Source: Acidobacteriaceae bacterium KBS 146
GTDB lineage: Bacteria; Acidobacteriota; Terriglobia; Terriglobales; Acidobacteriaceae
Length of the DNA: 64,000 nt
Assembly (NCBI GenBank): GCA_000688615.1
Contig: JHVA01000001.1
Span: 868,001-932,000 of the forward strand
Reading direction: 5' to 3'
Positions 1 to 8,314 of the stretch are shown here, piece after piece. The notes beneath the pieces are model-generated. The model was given only the letters and a program-made list of their open reading frames with translations. It ran no database searches and had not been told where the DNA came from. Positions within the stretch are counted from its first letter, which is position 1; every line of letters begins with the position of its first letter. Made by a program: the position numbers and the translations under genes.

Positions 1-1
1 G

Positions 2-1012
2 GTCTTTGGCCACCTGGGGGTCCCTGGAAATCCGCTTTCTGTCTTCGCGTTTGCGGTTCTTCCAACGATCATTTTTATTTCCGCGTTCTTTGCGCTCCTC
101 TATCACATCGGTTTCATGCAACAGGTTATCCGGGTCGTCGCGTGGATCATGCAGCGCACGATGGGCACCAGTGGAGCAGAATCCACCAATGTCGCTGCTT
201 CGATCTTTATGGGCCAGACGGAAGCCCCCCTTACCATTCGTCCATTTCTCGATGGCGCGACGCGGTCTGAGCTGATGACCATCATGACGTCGGGTATGGC
301 TCACGTCTCAGGCGGAATTATGGCCGCCTACATCAGCTTTGGGATCAACGCTCAGGACCTTCTGTCGGCCGTCATCATGACCGCACCGGGAACGATCCTG
401 GTCGCCAAGATGCTGGTGCCGGAGACCGAACAGCCGGCGACGGCCGGCACAGTCAGGATGCCCCCTAACGAGGAACATACGAACGACAACTTTATCGCAG
501 CGATTGCCCGCGGCACTATTGATGGGGGCAAGCTCGCCTTCAACGTTGCGATTATGCTGATCAGCTTTCTCGCGCTTGTCGGCCTGATGAACGCGATCAT
601 GCTCGGCATCTCGAATTTTCTGTGGGCGCATGGAAACATTCCGTTTCCCCATTCGCTCAACTCTGTACTCGGAGTTGTTGGCGCACCTGTCGCGTGGCTG
701 ATCGGTATCCCCTGGCGTGAGGCTCCGGCCATCGGCAACCTGTTGGGAACAAGGGCCGTTCTGAATGAATTCGTAGCTTATACCCAACTTGGACTGCAAA
801 AGTCGCAGCTTACCCCACGAACTTTCTCCATCGCGACCTTTGCTCTGTGCGGGTTCGCTAACATCGGCTCCATTGGGATGCAGATCGGCGGTATCGGAGC
901 CTTGGTGCCCGGTCGCCGCAGTGACCTTGCCCAGCTCGGCCTGCGCGCCATGCTTGCCGGAACGATGGCAAATCTTCTATCCGCATCAATTGTTTCGATG
1001 CTGATTCGCTGA
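2..1012 (+). CDS. nupC: NupC-family nucleoside transporter (5' truncated by window edge)
   Basis: The reading frame is open from base 2, so the start lies before the window. The visible 336 residues are the C-terminal part of a concentrative nucleoside transporter (CNT/NupC; about 400 residues in the family), which imports nucleosides across the inner membrane with H+ or Na+. Family landmarks are SGAESTNVAASIF followed by GQTEAPL (substrate and ion region), a long polar loop, and NEFVAYTQL, with several hydrophobic segments and a membrane-spanning C-terminus. A small lipoprotein gene follows about 100 bp later. Purine nucleoside phosphorylase and uridine kinase sit 5 kb downstream and fit a salvage role, but not as one operon. 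The family call is firm; substrate preference cannot be read. Confidence 0.93.
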   Translation, partial: VFGHLGVPGNPLSVFAFAVLPTIIFISAFFALLYHIGFMQQVIRVVAWIMQRTMGTSGAESTNVAASIFMGQTEAPLTIRPFLDGATRSELMTIMTSGMAHVSGGIMAAYISFGINAQDLLSAVIMTAPGTILVAKMLVPETEQPATAGTVRMPPNEEHTNDNFIAAIARGTIDGGKLAFNVAIMLISFLALVGLMNAIMLGISNFLWAHGNIPFPHSLNSVLGVVGAPVAWLIGIPWREAPAIGNLLGTRAVLNEFVAYTQLGLQKSQLTPRTFSIATFALCGFANIGSIGMQIGGIGALVPGRRSDLAQLGLRAMLAGTMANLLSASIVSMLIR

Positions 1013-1115
1013 TCCGCACAATCTGTTGTCAACAACAACATTTTGGGGAGTCTAGCGTTTACCTCACTGAGCGCTTCGTGGAGCACGTTGACGAAAGCGC
1101 AGAAGTGAGGGCCCT

Positions 1116-1460
1116 ATGAAATCTCCCCGCGTTGCAGGTATCCTCTTCGCTGTGCCGCTCCTTTTGCTGGCCGGCTGCTATACACACCATCGTTACTACT
1201 ATGCTTCTCCCCCGCCCCCACCACCACCTTACGCGAGTGCACCCCCTCTGGTGGAACAGGCATCTCACCAAGGATTTCGATTGGGTTCCGATGCTGGTGT
1301 CCGTGACGCATACCGGGGCGCGGGCTATCAACCAAGACGAGACCGCGCGTTCCACGATACCCCTGGTTATGATCCAGCGCTCGGTCCGTACGGCCCCTAT
1401 CGCGATGCGTTTCGCAATGCCTATCTGCGAGGCTATGATCGTGGCTACTATCGAAGATAG
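1116..1460 (+). CDS. Small Pro/Tyr/Arg-rich lipoprotein, function unknown
   Basis: This 114-residue protein starts with a lipoprotein signal: basic Lys-Ser-Pro-Arg, a hydrophobic stretch and the lipobox LAGC, with Cys21 as the expected lipidated residue. It should be membrane anchored and face the periplasm. A run of seven prolines follows (about 33-39). The rest is rich in Tyr, Gly and Arg, ending in repeated Y-R-D/G-x-Y patterns. A GAGG ribosome site sits 6 bases before the ATG. I recognise no enzymatic domain. The composition suggests a low-complexity envelope protein. The frame is convincing because signal, lipobox and ribosome site agree, although overlapping frames are also open. Confidence 0.75.
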   Translation: MKSPRVAGILFAVPLLLLAGCYTHHRYYYASPPPPPPPYASAPPLVEQASHQGFRLGSDAGVRDAYRGAGYQPRRDRAFHDTPGYDPALGPYGPYRDAFRNAYLRGYDRGYYRR

Positions 1461-1684
1461 TGGTAACCCAAACGGAGAACTCGCTCCCTGATTAGCGATA
1501 TCCTCACAAGTCGCGAACAACAGGGATGCTTGTACTTTGAACGGGTCAAGATATTGAATGGTCGCGGCGAATCCAGATTTAGCCGATCCGGATTCGCCGC
1601 GTCAACTTTACACCGTCCGCCAAATCTCCTACCCTTCCCTCGCAGGCTAAAACGATTTTCTATTCTTCCGAAACGAGACGACGC

Positions 1685-3019
1685 ATGCCCCTGAACCGCA
1701 GAACCTTTCTCAAGGTCGGCAGCCTCGCTGCTGCAGCTACGAGCCTTAACGTCCTTGCAGAGCCCGAACAAGCCCCCGCACCAAAGTCCGCAAACGATAC
1801 GATCCAACTTGCATTGATCGGCGCTGGCATCCAGGGCCAGTCCGATACACGAAACGCCCTTCAGGTTCCCGGCGTCAAGCTGGTCGCAGCTGCCGATTGT
1901 TACGATGGGCGCCTGACTCACTGCAAGGAACTCTGGGGAGCCGACGTCTTCACGACGCGCGATTACCGCGAGATCCTTGCCCGCCCGGACGTCGATGCAG
2001 TTCTGATTGCCACCCCTGACCATTGGCATAAGCAGGCTGCCGTTGACGCGATGAAGGCCGGAAAAGACGTGTATCTGGAAAAGCCCATGATTCACGTCTA
2101 CCCGGACGGGCCGGAGATCATCTCTACCGCACGCTCAACTAAACGAATTTTGCAGGTGGGCAGCCAGAGGGTGAGCTCCGTCGCCTATGCGAAGGCGAAA
2201 GAACTTCTCGCATCTGGCGCCATTGGAGAGCTGAATATGGTGACTGCTCAGTGGGACCGCAACTCCTCTATCGGCGCCTGGAATTATTCGATTCCTCTCG
2301 ATGCAAGTACCGAGACCTGCGACTGGCCACGTTTTCTCGGCTCTGCGCCGAAGATTCCCTGGAATCCGGAACAGTTCTTCCAGTGGCGCAAGTGGAGCGC
2401 ATACGGCTCTGGCGTCGCCGGAGATCTCTTCGTTCACCTTTTCAGCGGAACTCATTTCATCACCGGATCGAACGGGCCAACCCGCGCCATGGCGACCGGA
2501 GGCATTCGCTACTGGAAAGACGGCCGCAATGCTCCTGATGTGCTGTTGGCTCTCTTCGACTATCCTCAAGGCTTTAACCTGAGCCTTCGCGTCAATTTTG
2601 TTGATGGCGGTGCAGAGAGTGAAGGCTTTATCTTCACCGGCTCCGAGGGAACCATGGAGATCGCCGGCCAGACTGTGACGGTCGCCCGTGTACCCCGTGA
2701 AAAGGAACCCGGTTACACGGTATCCACTTTCGCCAACGAGATGCAGAAGGAGTACCTTGCGAAATATCGTCAGAAATATCCCGATACCCCTCCGGAAGGA
2801 TCAACCTATACGGCTATCGAGAAATTTTCTGCTCCGAAGGGTTATTCCGATAGCGTCGATCACTTCCGTAACTTCTTCTCCTCGGTTCGAACGCGCAAGC
2901 AACCTGTCGAAGACGCGACTTTCGGCTTCCGCGCCGCCGGCGCCGCACTGTTGAGCAACATGAGTGCCGAAAAGGGATCCGTCGTTAAATGGGATCCGCA
3001 AACGATGAAGCTCGGCTAA
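1685..3019 (+). CDS. Gfo/Idh/MocA-family oxidoreductase with Tat signal
   Basis: The 444-residue protein begins with a twin-arginine signal (NRRTFLKVGSLAAAATSLNVLA), so it is probably exported folded with its cofactor. After the signal comes a Rossmann NAD(P)-binding domain starting IALIGAGIQGQ, then the family motif EKPM near residue 140, and the C-terminal alpha/beta substrate domain. Members oxidise or epimerise sugars, inositol or related polyols. The substrate cannot be read from sequence. A second exported family member follows 97 bp downstream on the same strand, so the two may form a sugar-processing unit. The glycine-rich loop (GAGIQG) is typical. Family call firm; substrate unknown. 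Confidence 0.92.
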   Translation: MPLNRRTFLKVGSLAAAATSLNVLAEPEQAPAPKSANDTIQLALIGAGIQGQSDTRNALQVPGVKLVAAADCYDGRLTHCKELWGADVFTTRDYREILARPDVDAVLIATPDHWHKQAAVDAMKAGKDVYLEKPMIHVYPDGPEIISTARSTKRILQVGSQRVSSVAYAKAKELLASGAIGELNMVTAQWDRNSSIGAWNYSIPLDASTETCDWPRFLGSAPKIPWNPEQFFQWRKWSAYGSGVAGDLFVHLFSGTHFITGSNGPTRAMATGGIRYWKDGRNAPDVLLALFDYPQGFNLSLRVNFVDGGAESEGFIFTGSEGTMEIAGQTVTVARVPREKEPGYTVSTFANEMQKEYLAKYRQKYPDTPPEGSTYTAIEKFSAPKGYSDSVDHFRNFFSSVRTRKQPVEDATFGFRAAGAALLSNMSAEKGSVVKWDPQTMKLG

Positions 3020-3071
3020 GGGGGAGCGGAAATACCTCGTGCCAAACTGCCTTTTGGCGGGGACTCTTAGA

Positions 3072-3098
3072 TGAGACCCGCCAGAGGGCCTGGTCTCA
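3072..3098 (+). terminator. Hairpin between the two oxidoreductase genes
   Basis: TGAGACC (3072-3078) pairs with GGTCTCA (3092-3098), and a short GCC/GGC helix can form inside. No T-tract follows, so this could be an mRNA-stabilising or processing hairpin rather than a true intrinsic terminator. Confidence 0.35.
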
Positions 3099-3116
3099 AC
3101 TGAATCTTCAACAGAC

Positions 3117-4247
3117 ATGAGGCTTATGAGAAAATTTTCTGTACTCGCCACACTCTGCGCATTGGTGTTCACGCTGCCGGCGCAAAGCCAAGCGCCTTCG
3201 ACATCGAACAAACCCATTCGGGTCGTGATCGTTGGTTTGGTCCATGGACACGTCAAAGGATTCTTAGCTGTACTGCCCAAAAATCCTGCGGCCCAGCTCG
3301 TCGGCATCGTCGAACCCAACACCGAACTCGCCCACCAGTACGCTGAAAAGTACCATCTGGACGCGTCACTCTTCTCCACTGATCTTGAGAAGACGCTCAC
3401 CACGAAACATCCTGACGCCGTTTTGGTCTACACAACGATTCAAGATCATCGACGCATCATTGAAGCCGCGGCACGACACAATATCAGCTCCATGGTCGAA
3501 AAACCTCTTTCCACCACGATGGAGGATGCGCTAGCGATTCGGCGTGCTGCGCGCGAGCACCACGTAAATGTGTTGGTCAACTACGAAACCACCTGGTACA
3601 GCTCCAACGCTGAGGCGATTCACGAGGCCGATGCCGGAAACCTGGGCGCTCTGCGAAAGGTCGTCGTTCACGACGGTCACGAAGGTCCGAAAGAGATTGG
3701 GGTTGGACCGGAATGGCTTCCTTGGCTCACCGATCCAGTTCAGAATGGCGCTGGCGCCCTGTTCGACTTCGGCTGCTACGGTGCGGACCTGATGACGGTG
3801 CTGATGCATGGCAAAGCGCCTGTTTCTGTTACGGCTGTTACCCAGACCGACAAGCCTGGCACCTATCCTCGAGTTGAAGATGACGCTACCGTGATCCTTC
3901 ACTATCCCGGCACCCAAACCGTTCTGATGCCTTCGTGGAACTGGCCATTCGCACGCAAAGACATGGAGGTATATGGAGCCACCGGTTACCTTATCACCGT
4001 CGGTCCCGATGCGGTACGTACGCGATACAAGGGCGAAAAAGCCGACTCGCAAAGAACCGCTCCCCCCTTGCCCTCGGATCAGCACGATTCGCTGGGTTAT
4101 CTCGCCGCGGTGCTGCATGGCCAGATCAAACCCCAAGGTGATCTATCGTCGCTGGACACGAATATGGTCGTGATGCAGATTCTCGATGCCGCACGCACAT
4201 CTGCTAAAACCGGGCGAACCGTCGAGCTCAAGCCGTTACCACAGTAG
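3117..4247 (+). CDS. Gfo/Idh/MocA-family oxidoreductase with Sec signal
   Basis: This is a 376-residue protein with an N-terminal Sec-type signal (MRKFSVLATLCALVF...AQS), a Rossmann segment (IRVVIVGLVHGHVKG) and the family motif EKPLSTTMEDA. The cofactor loop reads G-L-V-H-G-H instead of the usual G-x-G-x-x-G, as in many exported acidobacterial and planctomycete-type homologues, so cofactor use may differ. Residues around NYETTWYSS and FDFGCYGADLM match the C-terminal substrate domain. Two starts are possible: ATG 3117, or ATG 3126, which has GAGG three bases upstream and gives a cleaner signal peptide. It probably acts in the periplasm with the Tat-exported homologue upstream. Substrate unknown. 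Confidence 0.88.
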   Translation: MRLMRKFSVLATLCALVFTLPAQSQAPSTSNKPIRVVIVGLVHGHVKGFLAVLPKNPAAQLVGIVEPNTELAHQYAEKYHLDASLFSTDLEKTLTTKHPDAVLVYTTIQDHRRIIEAAARHNISSMVEKPLSTTMEDALAIRRAAREHHVNVLVNYETTWYSSNAEAIHEADAGNLGALRKVVVHDGHEGPKEIGVGPEWLPWLTDPVQNGAGALFDFGCYGADLMTVLMHGKAPVSVTAVTQTDKPGTYPRVEDDATVILHYPGTQTVLMPSWNWPFARKDMEVYGATGYLITVGPDAVRTRYKGEKADSQRTAPPLPSDQHDSLGYLAAVLHGQIKPQGDLSSLDTNMVVMQILDAARTSAKTGRTVELKPLPQ

Positions 4248-4272
4248 CCTGGCTTATGGATAAAGCCAGTTC

Positions 4273-4587
4273 TTAATCTGTGCGGTGGTAGACATCCAAG
4301 GACGGCAACCCAATGGGTTGCCGTTCATAATGCGACCATGCTTTCCTGAATCGAGGATCCTTCAAAAACCAGCTAATGATATCGACCGCTCTTCCCTCGA
4401 TGGCCTGACCATCGTGCCCTTTACCGCAATGCTCGACCATGACGATCGATGGGCGGAAGTGATCGAGGTCTTCAGCTCTGATCCGGCATAGTGAAATTCC
4501 CCCATGCAGTGATCTCCTGAATTTTGTCTTCGTGCGTGGCCCTCGTTCGAGGTTAGCCTTATCAGAATCGACGTGGTCCTCTCCTGT
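4273..4587 (-). pseudogene. Possible degenerate C-terminal gene fragment
   Basis: This minus-strand frame is open from 4587 to a TAA at 4273-4275 but has no credible start. Its translation reads protein-like, for example DLDHFRPSIVMVEHC, then AIEGRAVDIISWF and DPRFRKAWSHYE near the end. A different frame holds MGEFHYAG just upstream, suggesting a frameshift. I do not recognise the family; the tail vaguely recalls C-termini of membrane glycosyltransferases. It may instead be a chance open frame, because a hairpin lies over its 3' end. The rest of the 4248-4662 gap shows nothing else. Confidence 0.22.
4300..4326 (+). terminator. Stem-loop downstream of the oxidoreductase pair
   Basis: ACGGCAACCC (4302-4311) pairs perfectly with GGGTTGCCGT (4315-4324) around a 3-base loop; one G-T and one G-C pair extend the stem. 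It lies 55 bp after the stop of the second oxidoreductase. The following TCATAAT is only weakly T-rich, so intrinsic termination is plausible but not certain. Confidence 0.5.
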
Positions 4588-4662
4588 TCACTCTGCCGAA
4601 ACGGAGTTTTTATTTGCGATCTTCGAAAAGGCCGGTCCAACTATTTGGAGTAGACACCCACG

Positions 4663-5703
4663 TTATCTCTCATTCGAATCGGAAGGCTTTTCTTTCCCCT
4701 CTATACCCAGGGCTTTACCAGTGTTGGCCTTAGCTCCGTCTAGCGCCTTGACCACATTCCGGTAGCTTTTTGTCAGGGCGTTGCCGGTATTCTGTTGCGC
4801 TTTACTCAGTGCCCTTCCCGTGCTGCCATTGGCAACCACTAGCGCAATGTCGGTACTCCGACCACCTGTCGCAACTCCATTAATCGCGGCGTTCCCTCCA
4901 AAGATCGCCGCCTGCGCTGGTCGTCTTGCCGGATTTGCCCAGGCGACGTCCGTTTCCGGCAAGTGACTAAGGCGTTCAATCCGGGCTTCTGAAAAGTCCG
5001 TCCGACGCATCTTGTCCGCCAGAGGCCATCGTTTTGAAGAAGCCCAGGCCATCCCTTCAGGCAAACGAGACAGCTCACCAAGGTTGATGACTTCCGCCGG
5101 CTTCATGTGGACCATTTCGTTGCAGTGATCCCCGCCACAGCCGTAGTGACAAAGCTCTTCGCTCAAAAACGAAGCGTGTTTGGCCGGGGAGATCCACACG
5201 GTCGCCCCTTTCTCCTCAGCTCCGATGGTCATTGCTCTTGTGATCTGACCAGCATCACACACCGTATCTTCATGTGAGGCTGCATACCAGTACAAAGCCT
5301 TCCATCTCGCCGTCGCGACGCCAGCTTCGCGACGCACCAGGACGGCTACGTGTTCCGCATCCAGCGCGTGGCCCATCTCGCCACAATCCTGCCGCCACAG
5401 ATGGTAGAAGTGCAGTTCTACCTCGTCTCTGCTGCCGCGATAGCGAGAGGCCTGGCCATAAATCGTCCCGTTATCCGCTATGGTTGACGGGATCGAGACT
5501 CCTAAGGCGAACTGCGCCGGCTTGACCGAGCAATCGCCCTTTGCGATCATCCACTGCGGTTGAAATTCCTGGAGGAGTTCCTTCTCCGTCTGATCTGTCA
5601 GGCCATCTTGATCACTGTCGGGCGGGGCCACATGGCTTTCCGGCCGCGCCCTCAAGGAACCTATCACGCACATCAACAGTATTGCTGTCACTGCCCGGGT
5701 CAT
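4663..5703 (-). CDS. Secreted Vps62-like (DUF946-type) protein with 11-residue C-terminal repeats
   Basis: This 346-residue protein has a signal peptide (MTRAVTAILLMCVIGSLRA) and then DSDQDGLTDQTE, a thrombospondin type 3/dockerin-like acidic loop that may bind calcium. The central part (YGQASRYRGS...LHFYHLWRQDCGEMGHALDAEHVAVLV, and SPAKHASF with a Cys/His-rich CHYGCGGDHC) resembles bacterial relatives of yeast Vps62 and plant DUF946 proteins, whose role is unknown. The C-terminus (about 295-338) consists of four 11-residue units: TGRALSKAQQN, TGNALTKSYRN, VVKALDGAKAN and TGKALGIEGKE. Such hendecads usually form amphipathic helices. No operon partner is visible: neighbours on both sides lie on the other strand. 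Family assignment moderate, function unknown. Confidence 0.72.
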   Translation of the reverse strand: MTRAVTAILLMCVIGSLRARPESHVAPPDSDQDGLTDQTEKELLQEFQPQWMIAKGDCSVKPAQFALGVSIPSTIADNGTIYGQASRYRGSRDEVELHFYHLWRQDCGEMGHALDAEHVAVLVRREAGVATARWKALYWYAASHEDTVCDAGQITRAMTIGAEEKGATVWISPAKHASFLSEELCHYGCGGDHCNEMVHMKPAEVINLGELSRLPEGMAWASSKRWPLADKMRRTDFSEARIERLSHLPETDVAWANPARRPAQAAIFGGNAAINGVATGGRSTDIALVVANGSTGRALSKAQQNTGNALTKSYRNVVKALDGAKANTGKALGIEGKEKPSDSNER

Positions 5704-5989
5704 GCGTCATTGTTTCCTGCCTGCTCCCAGCTGTCCAATCGCGGATCGCCGCGAGTATTCTGAGATTGCTTTTACTAACAACTTCATCTCACATCTCCAT
5801 CCCCTCTTCAGACTTGCTGTTGCGTCCGCCAATTAAACACCGTAGCGGTAGCAAATTGATTGCCTCCGCTGGATAAACTAGGAGAGATCCGGGTGGTCGT
5901 CTCACCTTTCTGTTGATCTGCGAACTTCGCAAAGCGGCAGACTCCATCAATCCTTGCAGCACTTTGCGCATTTTTTTACCAGAGGTCTT

Positions 5990-6856
5990 ATGACACAGAA
6001 GAGCGAACTTATCGAGACGGAAGACCTCCACGCACGGGCGATGGCCGCAGCTGGATACATTCGTTCTGTGGCGCGGATGCAACCACGGCTAGGATTGATC
6101 CTCGGCTCCGGACTTGGCGACTTTGCGGAGACGGTCGAGGATGCAACAATCCTTCCTTACCACGAAATTCCAAACTTTCCTGTCTCCACCGTCGCGGGGC
6201 ATTCCGGCAGACTGGTCGTGGGCAAGATCGGTGATATCCCGGTTGCTGTCATGCAGGGTCGAGTCCACGCGTATGAGGGCTACTCGATGAAGGAGGTGAC
6301 CTTCCCCACACGAGTCCTGGGTCTACTTGGTGTGGAAAGACTTATCGTCACCAATGCCGCCGGTGGAATCAACCCAAACTACGGACAGGGAGCCATCGTT
6401 GCTATCTCCGACCACATTAACCTGACGGGAACGAACGCTGTTGTCGGCCCGAATGAATCACGCTTCGGTCCTCGCTTCTTCGATATGACCCACGCGTACT
6501 CGTCGGCTCTTCGTAAGCTGGCGAGCGACGAAGCCACAAAACAAGGGTGGAAGCTCGCGGAAGGCGTGTATGTCGCCGTACTTGGGCCAAGCTACGAGAC
6601 ACCGGCTGAGATCCGCGCCTTTCGCACCTTGGGCGCGGACCTGGTCGGCATGTCCACGGTCCACGAGGTGATTGTTGCGAGACATATGGGAATTGAGGTT
6701 CTCGGTCTTTCCGTTGTGACCAACATGGCAGCAGGTGTACTCGATCAACCCATCAACCACGAAGAGGTCATGGAGACAGGCAAGCGTATTGCCGGGCAAT
6801 TCACTAATCTGCTGACTGCGCTGATCCCCCAGCTAGCCGCTCAGTCGCAGGAATAG
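5990..6856 (+). CDS. Purine nucleoside phosphorylase (trimeric type)
   Basis: The protein phosphorolyses purine nucleosides to base and (deoxy)ribose 1-phosphate in cytosolic salvage. Landmarks of the PNP/MTAP family are LILGSGLG (phosphate loop), GRVHAYEGY, VTNAAGGIN, GPSYETPAEIRAF, VGMSTVHEV and the late SVVTNMAAG. The start at 5990 (MTQKSEL) is preferred to the upstream in-frame ATG at 5954 because AGAGG lies just before it and family members begin there; it gives 288 residues, a usual length. Uridine kinase follows after 42 bp on the same strand, forming a small nucleoside-salvage operon. Function firm; whether it prefers 6-oxopurines cannot be read. Confidence 0.95.
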   Translation: MTQKSELIETEDLHARAMAAAGYIRSVARMQPRLGLILGSGLGDFAETVEDATILPYHEIPNFPVSTVAGHSGRLVVGKIGDIPVAVMQGRVHAYEGYSMKEVTFPTRVLGLLGVERLIVTNAAGGINPNYGQGAIVAISDHINLTGTNAVVGPNESRFGPRFFDMTHAYSSALRKLASDEATKQGWKLAEGVYVAVLGPSYETPAEIRAFRTLGADLVGMSTVHEVIVARHMGIEVLGLSVVTNMAAGVLDQPINHEEVMETGKRIAGQFTNLLTALIPQLAAQSQE

Positions 6857-6898
6857 CAGGTCTAGTGTCAACGCATAGCAAAAGCAATAGAAGAAAGG

Positions 6899-7585
6899 AT
6901 GTTCTTGCAAGACCAACCCGCGCAACAGCTCCTGCTTCCCCAACGTCGGCTCATTCTCGGAGTCGGGGGCTGCTCGGGCTCCGGTAAAACGACTCTCGCT
7001 CGCGAATTGACGGCGCAGCTAGGTGCCACTTTGCTGCCCTTGGATTTTTATTACCGTTGTCTTCGCCACTTGCCTCCGGAAGACCGCGCTCTCCACAACT
7101 TCGACCATCCCGATTCCATTGAACATGCGCTTCTCGTCAAGCACGTCGGAGATCTCGCAGATGGGCGGAGTATCGAAAGACCCATCTACGACTTCACGAC
7201 GCACACCCGCGTGGCGGGCCTTACGGAAACCATTGAACCGGCGCCTGTTCTGATCGTGGAAGGCATTCTGTCGCTGCACTACCCTGGTCTACGAGCGCTC
7301 TACGACTTCAGTATCTATGTGAACGCGCCCAACCAGATATGTCTCAATCGCCGGATCTACCGCGACATGCGGGAACGTGGACGGACAGAAGAGAGTGTCC
7401 GTGCGCAGTTTGAAGCCACAGCACGACCCATGGCCGACCTCTATGTGATTCCATCGCAACGGCACGCGACCATCACCGTGGAAGGAACCGATGCACTGGA
7501 CTGGTCGGTTGAACAGATCCTACAACGCCTCCACCAACTCGGCCTCGTGCACGGTAGTCATCGCGCTCATCCCCGTGAGCGATAA
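6899..7585 (+). CDS. udk: Uridine kinase-like P-loop kinase
   Basis: A 228-residue P-loop kinase with Walker A GGCSGSGKTT (Lys30), then PLDFYY in place of the usual QDSFY of uridine kinase, NFDHPDSIE, RPIYDFTTHTR and VEGIL. These match the uridine/cytidine kinase family, which phosphorylates pyrimidine nucleosides to UMP or CMP. It follows purine nucleoside phosphorylase by 42 bp. The ATG touches the AAAGG ribosome site directly, so initiation at TTG 6905 (spacing 6) is also possible. The last 66 bp overlap the 3' end of the converging plsC-like gene. Uridine as substrate is inferred from the family; a related sugar or nucleoside kinase role is possible. Confidence 0.85.
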   Translation: MFLQDQPAQQLLLPQRRLILGVGGCSGSGKTTLARELTAQLGATLLPLDFYYRCLRHLPPEDRALHNFDHPDSIEHALLVKHVGDLADGRSIERPIYDFTTHTRVAGLTETIEPAPVLIVEGILSLHYPGLRALYDFSIYVNAPNQICLNRRIYRDMRERGRTEESVRAQFEATARPMADLYVIPSQRHATITVEGTDALDWSVEQILQRLHQLGLVHGSHRAHPRER

Positions 7586-8314
7586 GTCACGGTACATCGT
7601 GACGATCTGTTCCCTCGCGGTTTGGGAAAGGATGAAGCGGTCGTTTCGTTCTTCAACCGTATCTCCAAAGCACACGGACGCTCGCACCTCATCCGCCTGT
7701 ACAAGTCGCCAGATATGAGGCGCCAGCAATGCGTCGCCCCACCAGCAGACGTCATCGGCAACCGAAACTGCTAAGTCTCCAGAGGAATAATGGATACTAG
7801 CAGCCTGCAGCGCGACGCCCTCATTCAGCACCGAATGAAATAGCCCTCGCCGAAAGGAGAGAATCTCTGATCCATTCGTTGTGGTCCCCTCCGGAAAAAA
7901 AAGGACTGGCAAGCCACTTCGATACGCCTCAGCCATGGCCCGATTGACTGCCGGATAGGTCGCAGGGCTACCACCTCGTACGACAAAGACCGTGCCTGCT
8001 TTCCTGGTCAACCAGCCGATTCCGGGCCATGTGCGCACCTCCGCTTTGGCGACCATGACAAACGGCTGGACAGCAGCGAAGACCAGGATATCGAGATAAC
8101 TCAGGTGGTTCGAAATCACCGCACCGCGCCCAAGTGCGGTTCCTTCAACAGTCCATCTCACGCCAAGAGCCCGGACAATTCTTTTGCAGTAGTGATGAAT
8201 CTTCTCACCCGCCTTTGCAGGCGAACTGGATGGCCGTAGAAGAAAGTCGATCGCGAGAGCTATAAGTAAACCCACTACGTGCAGGATTCTCCAGCAGGCT
8301 CGAAAGAAACGCAC
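7520..8314 (-). CDS. PlsC-type 1-acyl-glycerol-3-phosphate / lyso-lipid acyltransferase (OlsA-like)
   Basis: A 264-residue membrane-associated acyltransferase with the family blocks SNHLSYLD (NHx4D catalytic His/Asp), VVRGG and FPEGTTTNG, preceded by an N-terminal hydrophobic helix. The family moves an acyl chain from acyl-ACP or acyl-CoA to a lyso-lipid. It starts with GTG placed directly after the TGA of the OlsB-like gene (TGAGTG), so translation is probably coupled. Coupling to an OlsB-like GNAT suggests OlsA activity, acylation of lyso-ornithine lipid, rather than general phosphatidate synthesis; this is inference. Its 3' end overlaps udk by 66 bp tail to tail. Confidence 0.85.
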   Translation of the reverse strand: MRFFRACWRILHVVGLLIALAIDFLLRPSSSPAKAGEKIHHYCKRIVRALGVRWTVEGTALGRGAVISNHLSYLDILVFAAVQPFVMVAKAEVRTWPGIGWLTRKAGTVFVVRGGSPATYPAVNRAMAEAYRSGLPVLFFPEGTTTNGSEILSFRRGLFHSVLNEGVALQAASIHYSSGDLAVSVADDVCWWGDALLAPHIWRLVQADEVRASVCFGDTVEERNDRFILSQTAREQIVTMYRDLSLTGMSAMTTVHEAELVEAL

